Source: Oxobacter pfennigii
GTDB lineage: Bacteria > Bacillota > Clostridia > Clostridiales > Oxobacteraceae
DNA length: 64,000 nt
Assembly (NCBI RefSeq): GCF_001317355.1
Contig: NZ_LKET01000027.1
Span: 1 to 64,000 of the forward strand
Direction: 5' to 3'
Shown: positions 49,901 to 57,660 of the stretch, piece by piece
How the letters are laid out: each line of letters begins with the position of its first letter
Position numbering within the stretch: the stretch's first letter is position 1
The notes under the pieces: generated by a model
What the model saw: only the letters and a program-made list of their open reading frames with translations
What the model was told of the DNA's origin: nothing
The model's database searches: none
Translations under genes and position numbers: made by a program

Positions 49901-52680
49901 ACCAACAGCCTGACTATGGTACGAATCACCGCATCCAGCATCAGATAAGCCCTGTAAGGCATGAATATTAAAGTCAGGAGCGTCTGAATAAAGATGCTTT
50001 TAAAGTCAAAGGCCGTTCTCGAGCTTAAGCTTTTAGTCCTGGTTCTGGCGATAACCGCATCTGCCATGCCGCAAAGTATGGGCAGGGCAATTGTAAGTAT
50101 GGCAAAGCCGGTCCACAGCGATTTAAGCCCCGGCAGCACAGTGAATGTAAGAAAAATCAATATCACCTGGGCAGGGGAAATAAGACTGCGCCTTAAGTTA
50201 TCGAAAATCTTCCACCGGCTTATGGCAGACAATGGGTTTTTAACATACTCGCCCTTCACGTCCTTTACCTTTGGCATCAGCCAGGGCAGAAGCTGCCAAT
50301 CTCCCCTCACCCACCTGTGCATTCTGGCGGCATAGGAGTTATACTTGCTGGGGAATCCGTCTATTAACTCAATGTCAGTTACCAGCCCCGCCCTTATGTA
50401 AGAGCCCTCCAAAAGGTCGTGGCTAAGCACAGCATTCTCCGGGATATATCCCTTTAGCATGCTCTGAAAAATGTCTACGTCGTATATGCCCTTGCCGGTG
50501 AATATGCCTTCACCGAAAAGGTCCTGATACACATCGGATATTGCGTTGGTATATGGGTCGATTCCGCCTTTTCCCGCAAATATTCTGGAAAATAAGGATT
50601 TATTTGCATTCAAAACGCTGACATTAATGCGTGGCTGCAGTATTCCATAGCCTTCCAAAACCCTTTTTTGATTTTCATCCACTACCGCCCGGTTTAAAGG
50701 ATGAGACAGGGTTCCGATGAGTTTTTTTGCCGCGCCTCTTGGCAGTTCGGTGTCCGCATCCAGCGTAATTACATATTTAACGGGCGGAATCTCCGATAAG
50801 TCATTGCTTTTTACATGATATGTAGTATCTTGTGCGCCTCTTAAGAGCTCATTGAATTCCATGAGCTTTCCTCTTTTTCTCTCCCATCCCATCCATTTTC
50901 CTTCGGCAGGATTAAATTTCCTGTACCTGTGGAAAAAATAAAAAATATCATTATCAGCGGCGTATTTTTGATTGAGCCTGTAAACCTCCTCCAAGGCGGT
51001 CTTGATTATATCCTCATCCCCCGGCATTTCCTTTTCCTTGGCATCGGTAAAGTCTCCCAGGATGCCAAAATAAAGATTCTTATCCTGGTTTGCAAGATAA
51101 TATACCTCCAGCTGCCCGAACAATTCCTTTACCCTTATCTTATTGGGAAGAAGGGTGGGCACCACAACCATTGCAGTGCAGTTCTCAGGTATTCCTTCCT
51201 TAAGCTCCAGTTTGGGCAGGAATGACGGGGTTAATATATGGGTGACAACCCAGTTGACTATGCCGACGCCCAGTTCGCTTGCCGGCAAAAGCGCCGCAAG
51301 GGCGCATAAAATAAGCACGGCAGCACTTTGCCCATCAGCCGCTTTGTAGTTTGCAAATGCCAATGTAAATGAAATGATCAAAGTCAGTATTGAAACAGAC
51401 CACAGGTATATCAATGTTGGATACAGCTTTAAAAGCTTTATGAATTTTTTCCACGGCCCCGGCTTATAGCCAACGATCTCTTCTAATTTTTTTCTGCCGC
51501 TGCCTAAGATGTAATAGCCGACATGGTTTATCCTTTTATCATCATCCTCAGGTGCACTTAAAGCGCAGTCCAATGCCTTTTGGGCCACCATGGATTCGGA
51601 AATCCGTAAATCCTTTGCCATCAATTCTATTTCGTGGCGGTAGCAGTCCCTGCTTTCAAAATCCATGCGGCTGTAAACACCCGCCGGGTCCTCCTCAAGA
51701 ATTTGTTCAACGGGACTGAGCTTTTCAAATATGTTGTTCCAGCCAAGATTCGATATGAGCCTTAAGCTGGTTATGGTGTTGCCTATGGATATCTGCCTTT
51801 TAGCCTGTTCCTGGTGCTCAATTGCTATGACTTCCGAGGACTTGGTATCCTTGGAAGCCAGTTTGTCATCTATCAATGCCATAATTGCGCCTGTTTCACC
51901 GCTGTGCCGCCTTATCCTCACTAACAGCCGCTCGGCAAAGGAATGGCTCATAAACTCCATATCCTTGGTAATTGAGTTGATTTCAGCTGCAACGGTGTTT
52001 ATATCAACATTGTCTCTTAATATGGAATCAGCCAGGTCATCCGCCAGGCTTTTCTCTCCCTGGGATTTTAATATTTCTTCGCATAAATTCCTTATAAACT
52101 CAATCAAGGCGACGCGAAGCATTATGGGCACTGCCCATAATTCTCCGCTGGTCAGCTGGGATTTTGACTGATAAGCCTTTAAAAAATTAATTAAAAGCCG
52201 CTCATCTATCCGCCCGTCAGTATGGGATACAACCTCAAATGCCAGGCTGTACACCCTCGGATAGCCTTTGTGTTCTCCGTTTAAAATGCTGGGAAGCGCT
52301 GCATAATATCCCTTTGGAAATGACAATCTTATTTCCTTTACCTGCTCTTCGATGACATAGAAATTGTCAAAAAGCCACTCGGCGGCAGGGGCGACAGGAC
52401 GCCTCTTTGACACCTCGGAATTTAGCTCTTTATATGTTTTTGCTATGTATTCAAAATTTTCGTTAAGCCTTGGTATGAGCCTCTTTGAAGATTTGGTTTT
52501 TGATGAAACCGCATGGCTCAGCGCTATTTCCATACTGTGCTTTTCTAATTCTTCTATATTAAGAATGGCTGCCCATGTGTGAGGGATGGTGTCGTTTTTT
52601 ACTTTCATGCAATTGTAAAGATTCACCGCAAGGACAGCTATGACGATTATAAAAAGTACAATTAATATAATTAAAAGCAT
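43972..52680 (-). CDS. Giant cyclic beta-1,2-glucan synthase-like protein (GT84-glycoamylase-GH94)
   Basis: This is a membrane protein of about 2902 residues with the plan and size of rhizobial NdvB/Cgs. An N-terminal anchor is followed by a helical domain (about 30-420) and membrane helices near 425-490. Next is a GT84 glycosyltransferase with ITLDADTELPRG (about 645) and HRWVRGDWQL (about 795), then further helices (850-1010). A glycoamylase-like domain carries DASLNYQYKAFG and HHHGMSL (about 1558). A GH94 phosphorylase-like half ends the protein, with DVQHWWHPVTDRGIRTRFSD (about 2493) and catalytic GSGDWNDGM (about 2590). It should make beta-1,2-glucan from UDP-glucose and adjust chain length. 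The start is ATG 52680 after GGGAG; 52701 is possible. Confidence 0.92.
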   Translation of the reverse strand: MLLIILIVLFIIVIAVLAVNLYNCMKVKNDTIPHTWAAILNIEELEKHSMEIALSHAVSSKTKSSKRLIPRLNENFEYIAKTYKELNSEVSKRRPVAPAAEWLFDNFYVIEEQVKEIRLSFPKGYYAALPSILNGEHKGYPRVYSLAFEVVSHTDGRIDERLLINFLKAYQSKSQLTSGELWAVPIMLRVALIEFIRNLCEEILKSQGEKSLADDLADSILRDNVDINTVAAEINSITKDMEFMSHSFAERLLVRIRRHSGETGAIMALIDDKLASKDTKSSEVIAIEHQEQAKRQISIGNTITSLRLISNLGWNNIFEKLSPVEQILEEDPAGVYSRMDFESRDCYRHEIELMAKDLRISESMVAQKALDCALSAPEDDDKRINHVGYYILGSGRKKLEEIVGYKPGPWKKFIKLLKLYPTLIYLWSVSILTLIISFTLAFANYKAADGQSAAVLILCALAALLPASELGVGIVNWVVTHILTPSFLPKLELKEGIPENCTAMVVVPTLLPNKIRVKELFGQLEVYYLANQDKNLYFGILGDFTDAKEKEMPGDEDIIKTALEEVYRLNQKYAADNDIFYFFHRYRKFNPAEGKWMGWERKRGKLMEFNELLRGAQDTTYHVKSNDLSEIPPVKYVITLDADTELPRGAAKKLIGTLSHPLNRAVVDENQKRVLEGYGILQPRINVSVLNANKSLFSRIFAGKGGIDPYTNAISDVYQDLFGEGIFTGKGIYDVDIFQSMLKGYIPENAVLSHDLLEGSYIRAGLVTDIELIDGFPSKYNSYAARMHRWVRGDWQLLPWLMPKVKDVKGEYVKNPLSAISRWKIFDNLRRSLISPAQVILIFLTFTVLPGLKSLWTGFAILTIALPILCGMADAVIARTRTKSLSSRTAFDFKSIFIQTLLTLIFMPYRAYLMLDAVIRTIVRLLVTKRNLLEWETAADAEARLKCDTKSFFTRMWAAPVIAVLLLISVLTVSPVNLSGTLVFVILWVASPTIAQFISLADDHKKPLLNKDDIYELRRLSRKTWRYFEDFAGQAENYLPPDNYQEEPDRGAAHRTSPTNMGLLLASILCARDLGYISTKEMLEKTENTFKSLEKLDTWKGHFYNWYDTKTLQPLRPLYVSTVDSGNFVGCLMVLKEGLKEYLKRPLIDAAFIDGIFDTLELLKDDLGYEDEVISLMSYFKGAAGSPAGWFKALTDFKNKKSEIERALNLGNSPWNYKVDSMIASLEDELMDAMPWVKLTETMSCALRGSENKIRIKVNDVIDKIAKDTSPAGLCKNYRLVMADINSIMGEAKEPEASKWLREFKDSVMKAYLNCNKILSTGKILWEAAEKMTAGCDFKPLFDEGRQLFAIGYSIEEEQLNKSYYDLLASEARQTSFIAIAKGDVPERHWFRLGRQLTLLDGTKGLVSWSGTMFEYLMPLLFMKNYKNTLMDETYNFVVAGQKEYGNLRRVPWGVSECGYYGFDASLNYQYKAFGVPKLGLKRGLINDIVIAPYATILALMVDPVSAMKNIRELKKEDLMGAYGFYEAIDYTPGRVPVDKKGAIVRSFMVHHHGMSLISLNNFLKDNIMQERFHRDPKIKATELLLQEKMPGRIVLTKDVEDEIYPVGKIAKPVEDYAKVIKEPVLPFPDAHIISNGAYSVIVSNSGTGLSRKEDTVITRWREDSVLDTYGMFFYIQNINSNNVWSAAYEPYKVMPEEYRVVFSADKVEFQRVDGSIDTHMEISVSPEDNAEIRRISLTNHSDHARVIEVTSYFEVVLSRQSADTAHTAFNKLFVRTEYVDKYNSLLATRRPRSLEEKPVWLVHTVAVEGETIGPVQYETDRLKFLGRNRDLSNPAAMDVDHPLLNSIGPVIDPIMSLRRRVRIKRGETVKLVYTTGIAASREGVMELAGKYSEMPASNRAYELAWTKSQMESGFLNLRNSEVETYQKMVAHLLYVSPLRRTREDVLKKNVKGQSGLWPHGISGDVPVLLVALSKIDEIDVVQEALKAHEFLRHKGFAVDLVILNEDAGSYIQTLQRHLEDVVAASHGRDMQNRPGGVFLRQANTMEPEERVLLYTAARIVLKGELGSIAKQLRLKHIENAVPAIEDVNRPRKSYPPFKETVNGLVFNNSLGGFKKDGSEYVIQINEDTNTPAPWSNVISNEGFGCIVTESGSGYTFAENSREYKITPWYNDPVADPPGEVLYIKDAEDLDVWSVTANPIREKEPYVVRHGFGYTVYSHVSHGIKQEMTVFVPKSGKIKIMHVKLKNISDRPRSLRVCYYMRPVLGVTDQITAPYIVSEVDEGTGALLLRNTYSDDFAGRYVCIDTSAIERNVTGDRAEFIGRGKSLECPVGLYRNNLSGKVGAGFDPCGAMEISLILEEDEEKELVFTLSQGVNREEALNTSLRYRDLSEVKSAFDEVKAMWVKKLQTIQVSTPDNSLNIMVNGWLMYQTIASRFWARSAFYQSGGAYGFRDQLQDAMAISFVSPESTRGHILYSAAHQFLEGDVQHWWHPVTDRGIRTRFSDDLLWLPYVTADYISVTGDYSILDETAPFLEDEPLDEKEDERYNKPRVSGQAGTIYDHCLRAIDRSLKFGEHGIPLMGSGDWNDGMSTVGNKGRGESVWLGWFLYKILNNFAPICRRKGDNDKADSFIETAKTIVNNIEKNAWDGSWYRRAYFDDGTPLGSASNSECKIDSLAQSWSVISEGGKEYRSIEAMGALEQYLVKRDEGLIMLLTPSFDKSELEPGYIKAYVPGVRENGGQYTHAAVWVVLAFAMLGNGNKAWELFNMINPINHSTTALDTARYKAEPYVMAADVYAVEPHVGRGGWTWYTGASGWMYRVCIEHILGLKIRGDKLMIDPCIPKEWGEYSMKYNYQDTQYIITVKNPYGTNHGVKKVYLDGGVVEDNIIPLTNDNRDHHIDVLM

Positions 52681-52804
52681 AGTATTATGTCTCCCATTCA
52701 ACTCATTTTTTGTCTCATGGTTTTATAATACCCATAAAAAAATTTTTAATTAAATTTAACAAAAAAATGTGCTGAATCTCAGGCTCATAACTATTATCAT
52801 CAGC

Positions 52805-52832
52805 ACAAAAAGCAGCCTTTTTCAAAGGCTGC
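52805..52832 (-). terminator. Terminator downstream of S1 and the DUF1015 gene
   Basis: GCAGCCTTT and AAAGGCTGC pair around a 3-nt loop; on the minus strand TTTTTG follows. Read from the DUF1015 gene, it lies beyond the S1 element. The 100 bp up to the glucan synthase start are AT-rich with no clear promoter. Confidence 0.82.
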
Positions 52833-52915
52833 CCTGTTAAAGTGCTTTATGAGGTTGTAAGATTAGCCATATTTTCTGTGAGGCATCAGTTATATGATCA
52901 GAGTGTAAAATTAAG

Positions 52916-53130
52916 AACCAGCCTAAATATGATGGAAGGAACATTGCGAAGTGGCTGTAGAAGCTGTTAACGAGACGCAGGGAAGCTGCATCATTGTTTG
53001 AGTAAAGCAAGCTATGGTGATAGGTTGGTGACATTCCTCAAAAAAACGAGGAGTGTCACCTTGCCTTAACAGTCGAGTTTTACAGCTTCTAAGCTACGTA
53101 GCCGTGAATGGAATCATATTTATGCTGGTT
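52916..53130. repeat. S-family structured intergenic element (S1)
   Basis: About 215 bp related to 57661-57870 (there in reverse complement). Outer arms AACCAGCCTAAATATGAT and ATCATATTTATGCTGGTT pair. An inner stem AGAAGCTGT/ACAGCTTCT surrounds a central 13-bp hairpin GGTGACATTCCTC/GAGGAGTGTCACC (53027-53060). Shared single-stranded blocks include CATTGTTTGAG and GCTACGTAGC. It starts right at the stop codon of the DUF1015 gene. No reading frame is conserved. Confidence 0.78.
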
Positions 53131-53132
53131 TA

Positions 53133-54380
53133 TTATTTAAGCTCGTGAATAAAGAGGCCGCTTCTTAGCTTTGGCTCGAACCAGGTGGATTTTGGAGGCA
53201 TAACCATGCCGGCATCGGCTATAGCCATCAAATCAGAAATGGTGGTTGGATACATGGAAAAAGCCACGCCATAGCCTCCCTCTACTCTTCTTTCCAGTTC
53301 TTTTAAGCCCCTTATCCCGCCTACGAAGTCAATTCTTTTATCCGTCCTTGGATCTTCTATTCCGAGGATTGGATTCAGCAAATTGTTCTGCAATATGGAT
53401 ACATCAAGCGAATCCACCGGGTGATTTTCATCAAATGTCTTTTCCTTGGCAGTTAAAATGTACCATCTTTTGCTTAAGTACATTCCAAAGGTGTGCTTGC
53501 AGGCAGGCTTATACTGTCCTGAGCCTTTATATTCATCAACGTAAAATCCCTCGGAAATCTCAATTAAAAACTCCTTGTCAGTCAGTCCGTTCAAGTCTTT
53601 TACAACCCTGTTATAATCCATAATATATAATTGCTCGTCGGGGAAAAGCACCGATAAAAAGTAGTTGAATTCCTCGCTGCCATCGTAATCAGGATTTTCG
53701 TCCCTTCTCATTAAGCCTACCTTGACAGCCGATGCCGCTCTGTGATGGCCGTCGGCAATGTATAAATAATCTATGCCTTTAAAAATATCTGCAAGTTCCT
53801 TAATAATATCATCATTGTCAATTGCCCAGATGGTGTGGGAGACGTTGTCCTCAGCCACAAAATCGTATGCTGCTTTATTATTTGATGTCCAGCTGTCAAT
53901 TATGCTGTTAACCCGGGCCTTTGCCCTATACAGCATGAATATGGGGCCGGTATTGGCGTTGCAATAATCCACGTGGTTTATTCTGTCCTTTTCCTTGTCC
54001 GCCCTGGTGTGTTCATGCTTTTTTATGACATCCTTCATGTAATCATCAATGGATGTACAGGCAACAAGCCCGGTCTGTGCACGCCCATCCATCACCAGCC
54101 TGTATATATATAAGTTGTCCCTCTGATCCTTGTTTAAAATACCTTTATCAATCATTGAATAGAGATTGTCCCTTGCCTTTTCATATACGCTTTTGTCATA
54201 TATATCAACGGATGGCTCCAGGTCGATTTCCGCTTTATCAACGTGCAAAAACGAAAACTCATTTCCTGTTACCATCTTCCTTGCCTCATTGCTGTCCATA
54301 ACATCATAAGGAAGGGCTGCCACTTTTTCAGCCAGTCTGGTCTCAGGTCTTATTGCCTTGAATGATTTTATAATAGCCAT
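53133..54380 (-). CDS. DUF1015 family protein
   Basis: This 415-residue cytoplasmic protein of the DUF1015 family is recognisable from ALPYDVMDSNEARKM, KHEHTRADKEKDRINHVDYC, LYIADGHHRAASA and the C-terminal MPPKSTWFEPKLRSGLFIHE. The conserved His/Asp-rich motifs suggest an enzyme, but the family's reaction is unknown. In many Clostridia the gene adjoins serine-biosynthesis genes; here it stands alone. ACAGGAGAG precedes the ATG. Confidence 0.92.
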   Translation of the reverse strand: MAIIKSFKAIRPETRLAEKVAALPYDVMDSNEARKMVTGNEFSFLHVDKAEIDLEPSVDIYDKSVYEKARDNLYSMIDKGILNKDQRDNLYIYRLVMDGRAQTGLVACTSIDDYMKDVIKKHEHTRADKEKDRINHVDYCNANTGPIFMLYRAKARVNSIIDSWTSNNKAAYDFVAEDNVSHTIWAIDNDDIIKELADIFKGIDYLYIADGHHRAASAVKVGLMRRDENPDYDGSEEFNYFLSVLFPDEQLYIMDYNRVVKDLNGLTDKEFLIEISEGFYVDEYKGSGQYKPACKHTFGMYLSKRWYILTAKEKTFDENHPVDSLDVSILQNNLLNPILGIEDPRTDKRIDFVGGIRGLKELERRVEGGYGVAFSMYPTTISDLMAIADAGMVMPPKSTWFEPKLRSGLFIHELK

Positions 54381-54477
54381 TAAAATCTCTCCTGTTCTGG
54401 TTAAACTCCAACCATTCTATATTTCTATAAATTTTATCAGATTTTGATGGACTTTACTATACTAAAGTTTAAAAACG

Positions 54478-54724
54478 GCAGGTATGTCCTAATTGTGTCA
54501 AATAATTAACAATCACGAATCGTCCCTTGACCCATTTTTGCCTTTTAAGGGCAAGTCCCAATTATGTCAAAATAATCAATAATTGTTAACCGTCCCCAAG
54601 CACCCCAAGCACCAAGCAACTTCCCCAGGCGACTTCGGTCCTAAATGACTAGACGACTTTAATAAACCCAATGAGGAGCATGTCCTAATTGGGTTAAAAA
54701 GACAAATAGTTGTGAACCGTCCCC
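54478..54724. repeat. REP-like array of three divergent units
   Basis: Three same-direction copies of a roughly 49-bp unit start at 54478, 54549 and 54676. Each reads GCAWGTCCYAATT, an AT-rich middle, then TTGTTAACCGTCCCC (or close variants). The last 25 bp match the ends flanking the RAYT gene at 42.8-43.8 kb. It occupies most of the 385-bp gap between the DUF1015 gene and the HAD gene, apart from a C/A-rich spacer at 54600-54675. Confidence 0.75.
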
Positions 54725-54729
54725 TTCCA

Positions 54730-54773
54730 GGAATAAAAATAAGTGTTGCGGAAGCAACACTTATTTTTATTCC
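54730..54773. terminator. Perfect 20-bp terminator of the HAD phosphatase gene
   Basis: Two exact 20-nt complementary arms (core AATAAGTGTTGC/GCAACACTTATT) flank GGAA. The base of the stem overlaps the stop codon of the minus-strand gene; A/T-rich arms give T-runs on both strands. Confidence 0.9.
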
Positions 54774-55645
54774 CGGTGGAATTCCCCATCGAAGATGAGT
54801 TTTTGGATGGCATAGGCGGCGCCATGGTCGTCGTTTGATTTTGTGTGAAAGGAGCATGCCGCCTTGACTTCGTCTACGGCGTTATCCATGGCGACGCCGC
54901 AGCCGGCATATACAAGCATTGGCATATCGTTGTAGTTGTCTCCCATGGCTATTATTTCTTCACGTTTGATGCCTTTTAAATCCGCCAGCTCTTTTAGGGC
55001 TGTTCCCTTTGTGACGCCCTCCACCCCTACTTCTACGTTGTAGTAATTGGAGGATGTGATATCGACATGGGGTATGCCTTTAATGCTTTCCTTGAATTTA
55101 GCCAGAGCTTCCTTATCCGTTGATGATACCTGTATTTTATAAAAGCCGCCTTTTTTTGAAGCCGCAAAGGCAGCCAGATTTCTCTTGACGTTTACTTCGG
55201 TAAAATAAAGCCTTTTTATTCCCCTGATTATTTTTCTTATGCTGAACTGGCTGCTTACAGCGCTTTTGGAATAGTTCTTAAGTACTTTTAAAAGGTCAAA
55301 CCTGCTCTTTGTGTAAATGTAATTATCATCATATATATGATAATATATGTTTGCTTTTTCCGCCCTTTTTATAATAGCGTTCAAGCTGTCCCTGTTTATA
55401 TAATGAGTCTTTACGATATTTCCGTTTTCATCGGCAACCTGGGCTCCGTTGCACCCTATAACGGAACATTTTATGCCGCTTTCCTTTAATATGCTCTTTG
55501 CTGAAACGTAGGGCCTGCCGGTAACTATGGCAAATTCCACTCCGCTTTTCATAGCCTCTTTTATTGCATCTGCATTTTCTTTGGAAATTTCCCCCGAGCT
55601 GTTAAGCAAAGTCCCGTCCATGTCGGACACAATGAGCTTATACAA
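54767..55645 (-). CDS. Cof-type HAD-IIB sugar phosphatase-like hydrolase
   Basis: This is a 292-residue cytoplasmic HAD phosphatase. Motif I is DMDGTLLNSSG (nucleophile Asp), motif II VTGRP, motif III lysine in EGVTKGTALKEL, and motif IV GDNYNDMPML. The large C2B cap between motifs II and III places it in the Cof/YidA group, which dephosphorylates sugar phosphates, flavin mononucleotide or pyridoxal phosphate. The start is TTG 55645, five bases after AGAGGTGG; the GTG at 55654 lies inside that site. It is 31 bp downstream of the FtsA-like gene and probably co-transcribed. Confidence 0.92.
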   Translation of the reverse strand: MYKLIVSDMDGTLLNSSGEISKENADAIKEAMKSGVEFAIVTGRPYVSAKSILKESGIKCSVIGCNGAQVADENGNIVKTHYINRDSLNAIIKRAEKANIYYHIYDDNYIYTKSRFDLLKVLKNYSKSAVSSQFSIRKIIRGIKRLYFTEVNVKRNLAAFAASKKGGFYKIQVSSTDKEALAKFKESIKGIPHVDITSSNYYNVEVGVEGVTKGTALKELADLKGIKREEIIAMGDNYNDMPMLVYAGCGVAMDNAVDEVKAACSFHTKSNDDHGAAYAIQKLIFDGEFHRE

Positions 55646-55676
55646 ACAAACCACCTCTTTTATTACGTCCGGATGA

Positions 55677-57569
55677 TTACTTTTCCCAGAACACCTCTAT
55701 TATATCACCATTTTTTAATTTATCCGAGAATCCCGCATCTTTTCCGTTTAATTTCAGCTTGATGTTTCCTGCAGGCTTAGATAAATCAAAATCATATTTG
55801 TTGAAGATATCCACAAAAATTTTGTTGTCGCCTTCCAAAGCTATATTCTTTCCATTGACGGTGACATTTATGGTATTGACCTGAGGCATAATTTCCGCAG
55901 CTGCAGCCTGCTTCTCTTTACTTTCCGAAACAGCTCCTGCCAGGTCAGCCGCTGCTTCTCTGACTGCTTCTTTAACTCTTACAGGAACACCTATCTGAAT
56001 TTCATCATTATCCTTTATTATATATAAACCATCTTCTTCTTTTCCGTTAACTTTTATAACCTCATCATCCACATTTATTCCGTATTTATATGCTGCCTTA
56101 ATTATGGAGTATTCCGCATCCTCGCCGTTCAGTGCATTCTTAATGACTATAAAATCTCCGCTGTTAACTATAGTCTCCAGATTAGCCGGCTTGTCGTTTA
56201 TGAACATTTCCGGCGGCGACGGCGGCCCTCCCGATATTTTTCTTGATGCACCGTTTAACGTAAATTTTACGCCTTTTCCGCTTCTGCCCATCAAATTTGT
56301 CGGATCGTAGCCAATCAAGCCCAAAACCTCCACAATTGTGAGGTTTTCGGTATTAAACAGCCTGTATTCCCTGCCGTTTACGTACACGTTTATGAAATCA
56401 TGTCCGGCTTTTTTAAAGGCAGTCATGGCTATACCTATGACGGTAACGCCTTCCGGTCCCTCTATTATCAAGTTGCTGCCGTCTATGTTCTGGATGGAAT
56501 CCGTCTTTTTAACGGTAATCCTCTGCCTGTCCATTCCAAGCTCAGCTGCTGCAGCATCTATTAAATTAATGGTCTGGCTTCCGCCTCCAACGAAAAATAT
56601 GGCTCTCGGCGCTTCACCGTTAAACTGTAAAATAGATTTTGATATTTCTCCGGCCAGCCTTTTTATGGTACCATCGATTGCTTGTATAACCTCACCGGTC
56701 TCAACTGTGTTTTTCATGCCCGTTATATCTTTGAAGCTTACTTTTTTCTTTTTAGCCAGGCTTCTTTTTATTCCTTCAGCCGTATTAAAGTCCACAAGGT
56801 ATTTCTCTGCAATAGCCTCGGTTACCTCATCCCCGGCTACAGGCACCATTCCGTAAGCGGCTATGTATCCTTTTTTTGTAATAGCGATGTCCGACGTCCC
56901 GGCGCCGATATCCACCAGAGCCAGATTAAGCATCCTGATATTCTCCGGCACTACTGCCTCGATTGCCGCTATAGGCTCTAATGTCAGGCTGGCAACGGAT
57001 AAGCTGCATAAATCCAGCACCCTGTATAGTCCGTTTACAACGGATTGAGGCAGGAAGGTCGCCAAAACATCGGCACCTATGTATCTGCCTCTGTGGTTAA
57101 GTAGGTTTGTCATGGTGTATCCGTTTAAATAATATGAAATTATGCTGTAACCAACACAGTAAAAATGATCCTTTTCATTTGTTGATTCTTCTTTTATAAT
57201 CCTGCTGGCCTCGCTTACTCCCTGAAACTCCAACCCGCTTATTGTAACGCTGTCTATATCCATATCATCTAAAAGGTCCTGCTCTACATGGACACATTTT
57301 GTCTTCAATGCCCTTCCCGCGGCAGCAATGGCGGCTTCCTTCAAAGTATACCCGATTTTGTCCTCCAGTTCTCTTTTTACCTTCATAACAATCTGGGCAA
57401 CTTTTTCAACGTCATGAACCTGTCCGTCAATCATGGACCTGCTGTCATGCTCCACCATGCTTTCAGCCACAATCTTTACAGAAGTAGCCTCTCTTTTGCA
57501 CACTATTCCTATTACGCTTCTTGTTCCTATATCCAGGGCAAATATATGGTTATTGTTTGACGTATCCAT
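55677..57569 (-). CDS. FtsA-like ATPase with extended C-terminal domains
   Basis: This 630-residue protein has an actin-fold ATPase of the FtsA/PilM type in residues 1-380: phosphate-1 FALDIGTRSVIG, phosphate-2 LVDIGAGTSDIAITKKG, and adenosine motif FFVGGGSQTI. About 250 further residues are not found in canonical FtsA (about 420): they look like beta-grasp/ubiquitin-like modules (FINVYVNGREYRLFNTENLT, NTINVTVNGKNIALEG, and the C-terminal KNGDIIEVFWEK). The FtsA membrane-targeting helix is not evident. It probably assembles at the membrane or septum, but is not the housekeeping FtsA (no ftsZ nearby). The start is ATG 57569 after GAGGTG. Confidence 0.85.
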   Translation of the reverse strand: MDTSNNNHIFALDIGTRSVIGIVCKREATSVKIVAESMVEHDSRSMIDGQVHDVEKVAQIVMKVKRELEDKIGYTLKEAAIAAAGRALKTKCVHVEQDLLDDMDIDSVTISGLEFQGVSEASRIIKEESTNEKDHFYCVGYSIISYYLNGYTMTNLLNHRGRYIGADVLATFLPQSVVNGLYRVLDLCSLSVASLTLEPIAAIEAVVPENIRMLNLALVDIGAGTSDIAITKKGYIAAYGMVPVAGDEVTEAIAEKYLVDFNTAEGIKRSLAKKKKVSFKDITGMKNTVETGEVIQAIDGTIKRLAGEISKSILQFNGEAPRAIFFVGGGSQTINLIDAAAAELGMDRQRITVKKTDSIQNIDGSNLIIEGPEGVTVIGIAMTAFKKAGHDFINVYVNGREYRLFNTENLTIVEVLGLIGYDPTNLMGRSGKGVKFTLNGASRKISGGPPSPPEMFINDKPANLETIVNSGDFIVIKNALNGEDAEYSIIKAAYKYGINVDDEVIKVNGKEEDGLYIIKDNDEIQIGVPVRVKEAVREAAADLAGAVSESKEKQAAAAEIMPQVNTINVTVNGKNIALEGDNKIFVDIFNKYDFDLSKPAGNIKLKLNGKDAGFSDKLKNGDIIEVFWEK

Positions 57570-57615
57570 CAAGGCAGCACCTCATCTTTACTCGGTTTCC
57601 TTATATTTCTACTTA

Positions 57616-57645
57616 ATTATACAATAACTTGCCTTTGCCCTTCAA
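57616..57645 (-). promoter_or_regulatory. Promoter of the FtsA-like gene
   Basis: On the minus strand, TTGAAG (57640-57645) and a perfect TATAAT (57616-57621) have an 18-bp spacer, 47 bp before the start codon. Confidence 0.65.
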
Positions 57646-57660
57646 GTTTTCTAGATTTAC

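Noticed and set aside
54600-54675. C/A-rich segment as a tracrRNA- or small RNA-like gene
   Set aside because: No promoter, hairpin or terminator of its own; it is a spacer between REP-like units.
55677-57569. Annotation as the housekeeping cell-division protein FtsA
   Set aside because: It is about 200 residues longer, lacks an evident C-terminal membrane helix, and no ftsZ is adjacent.
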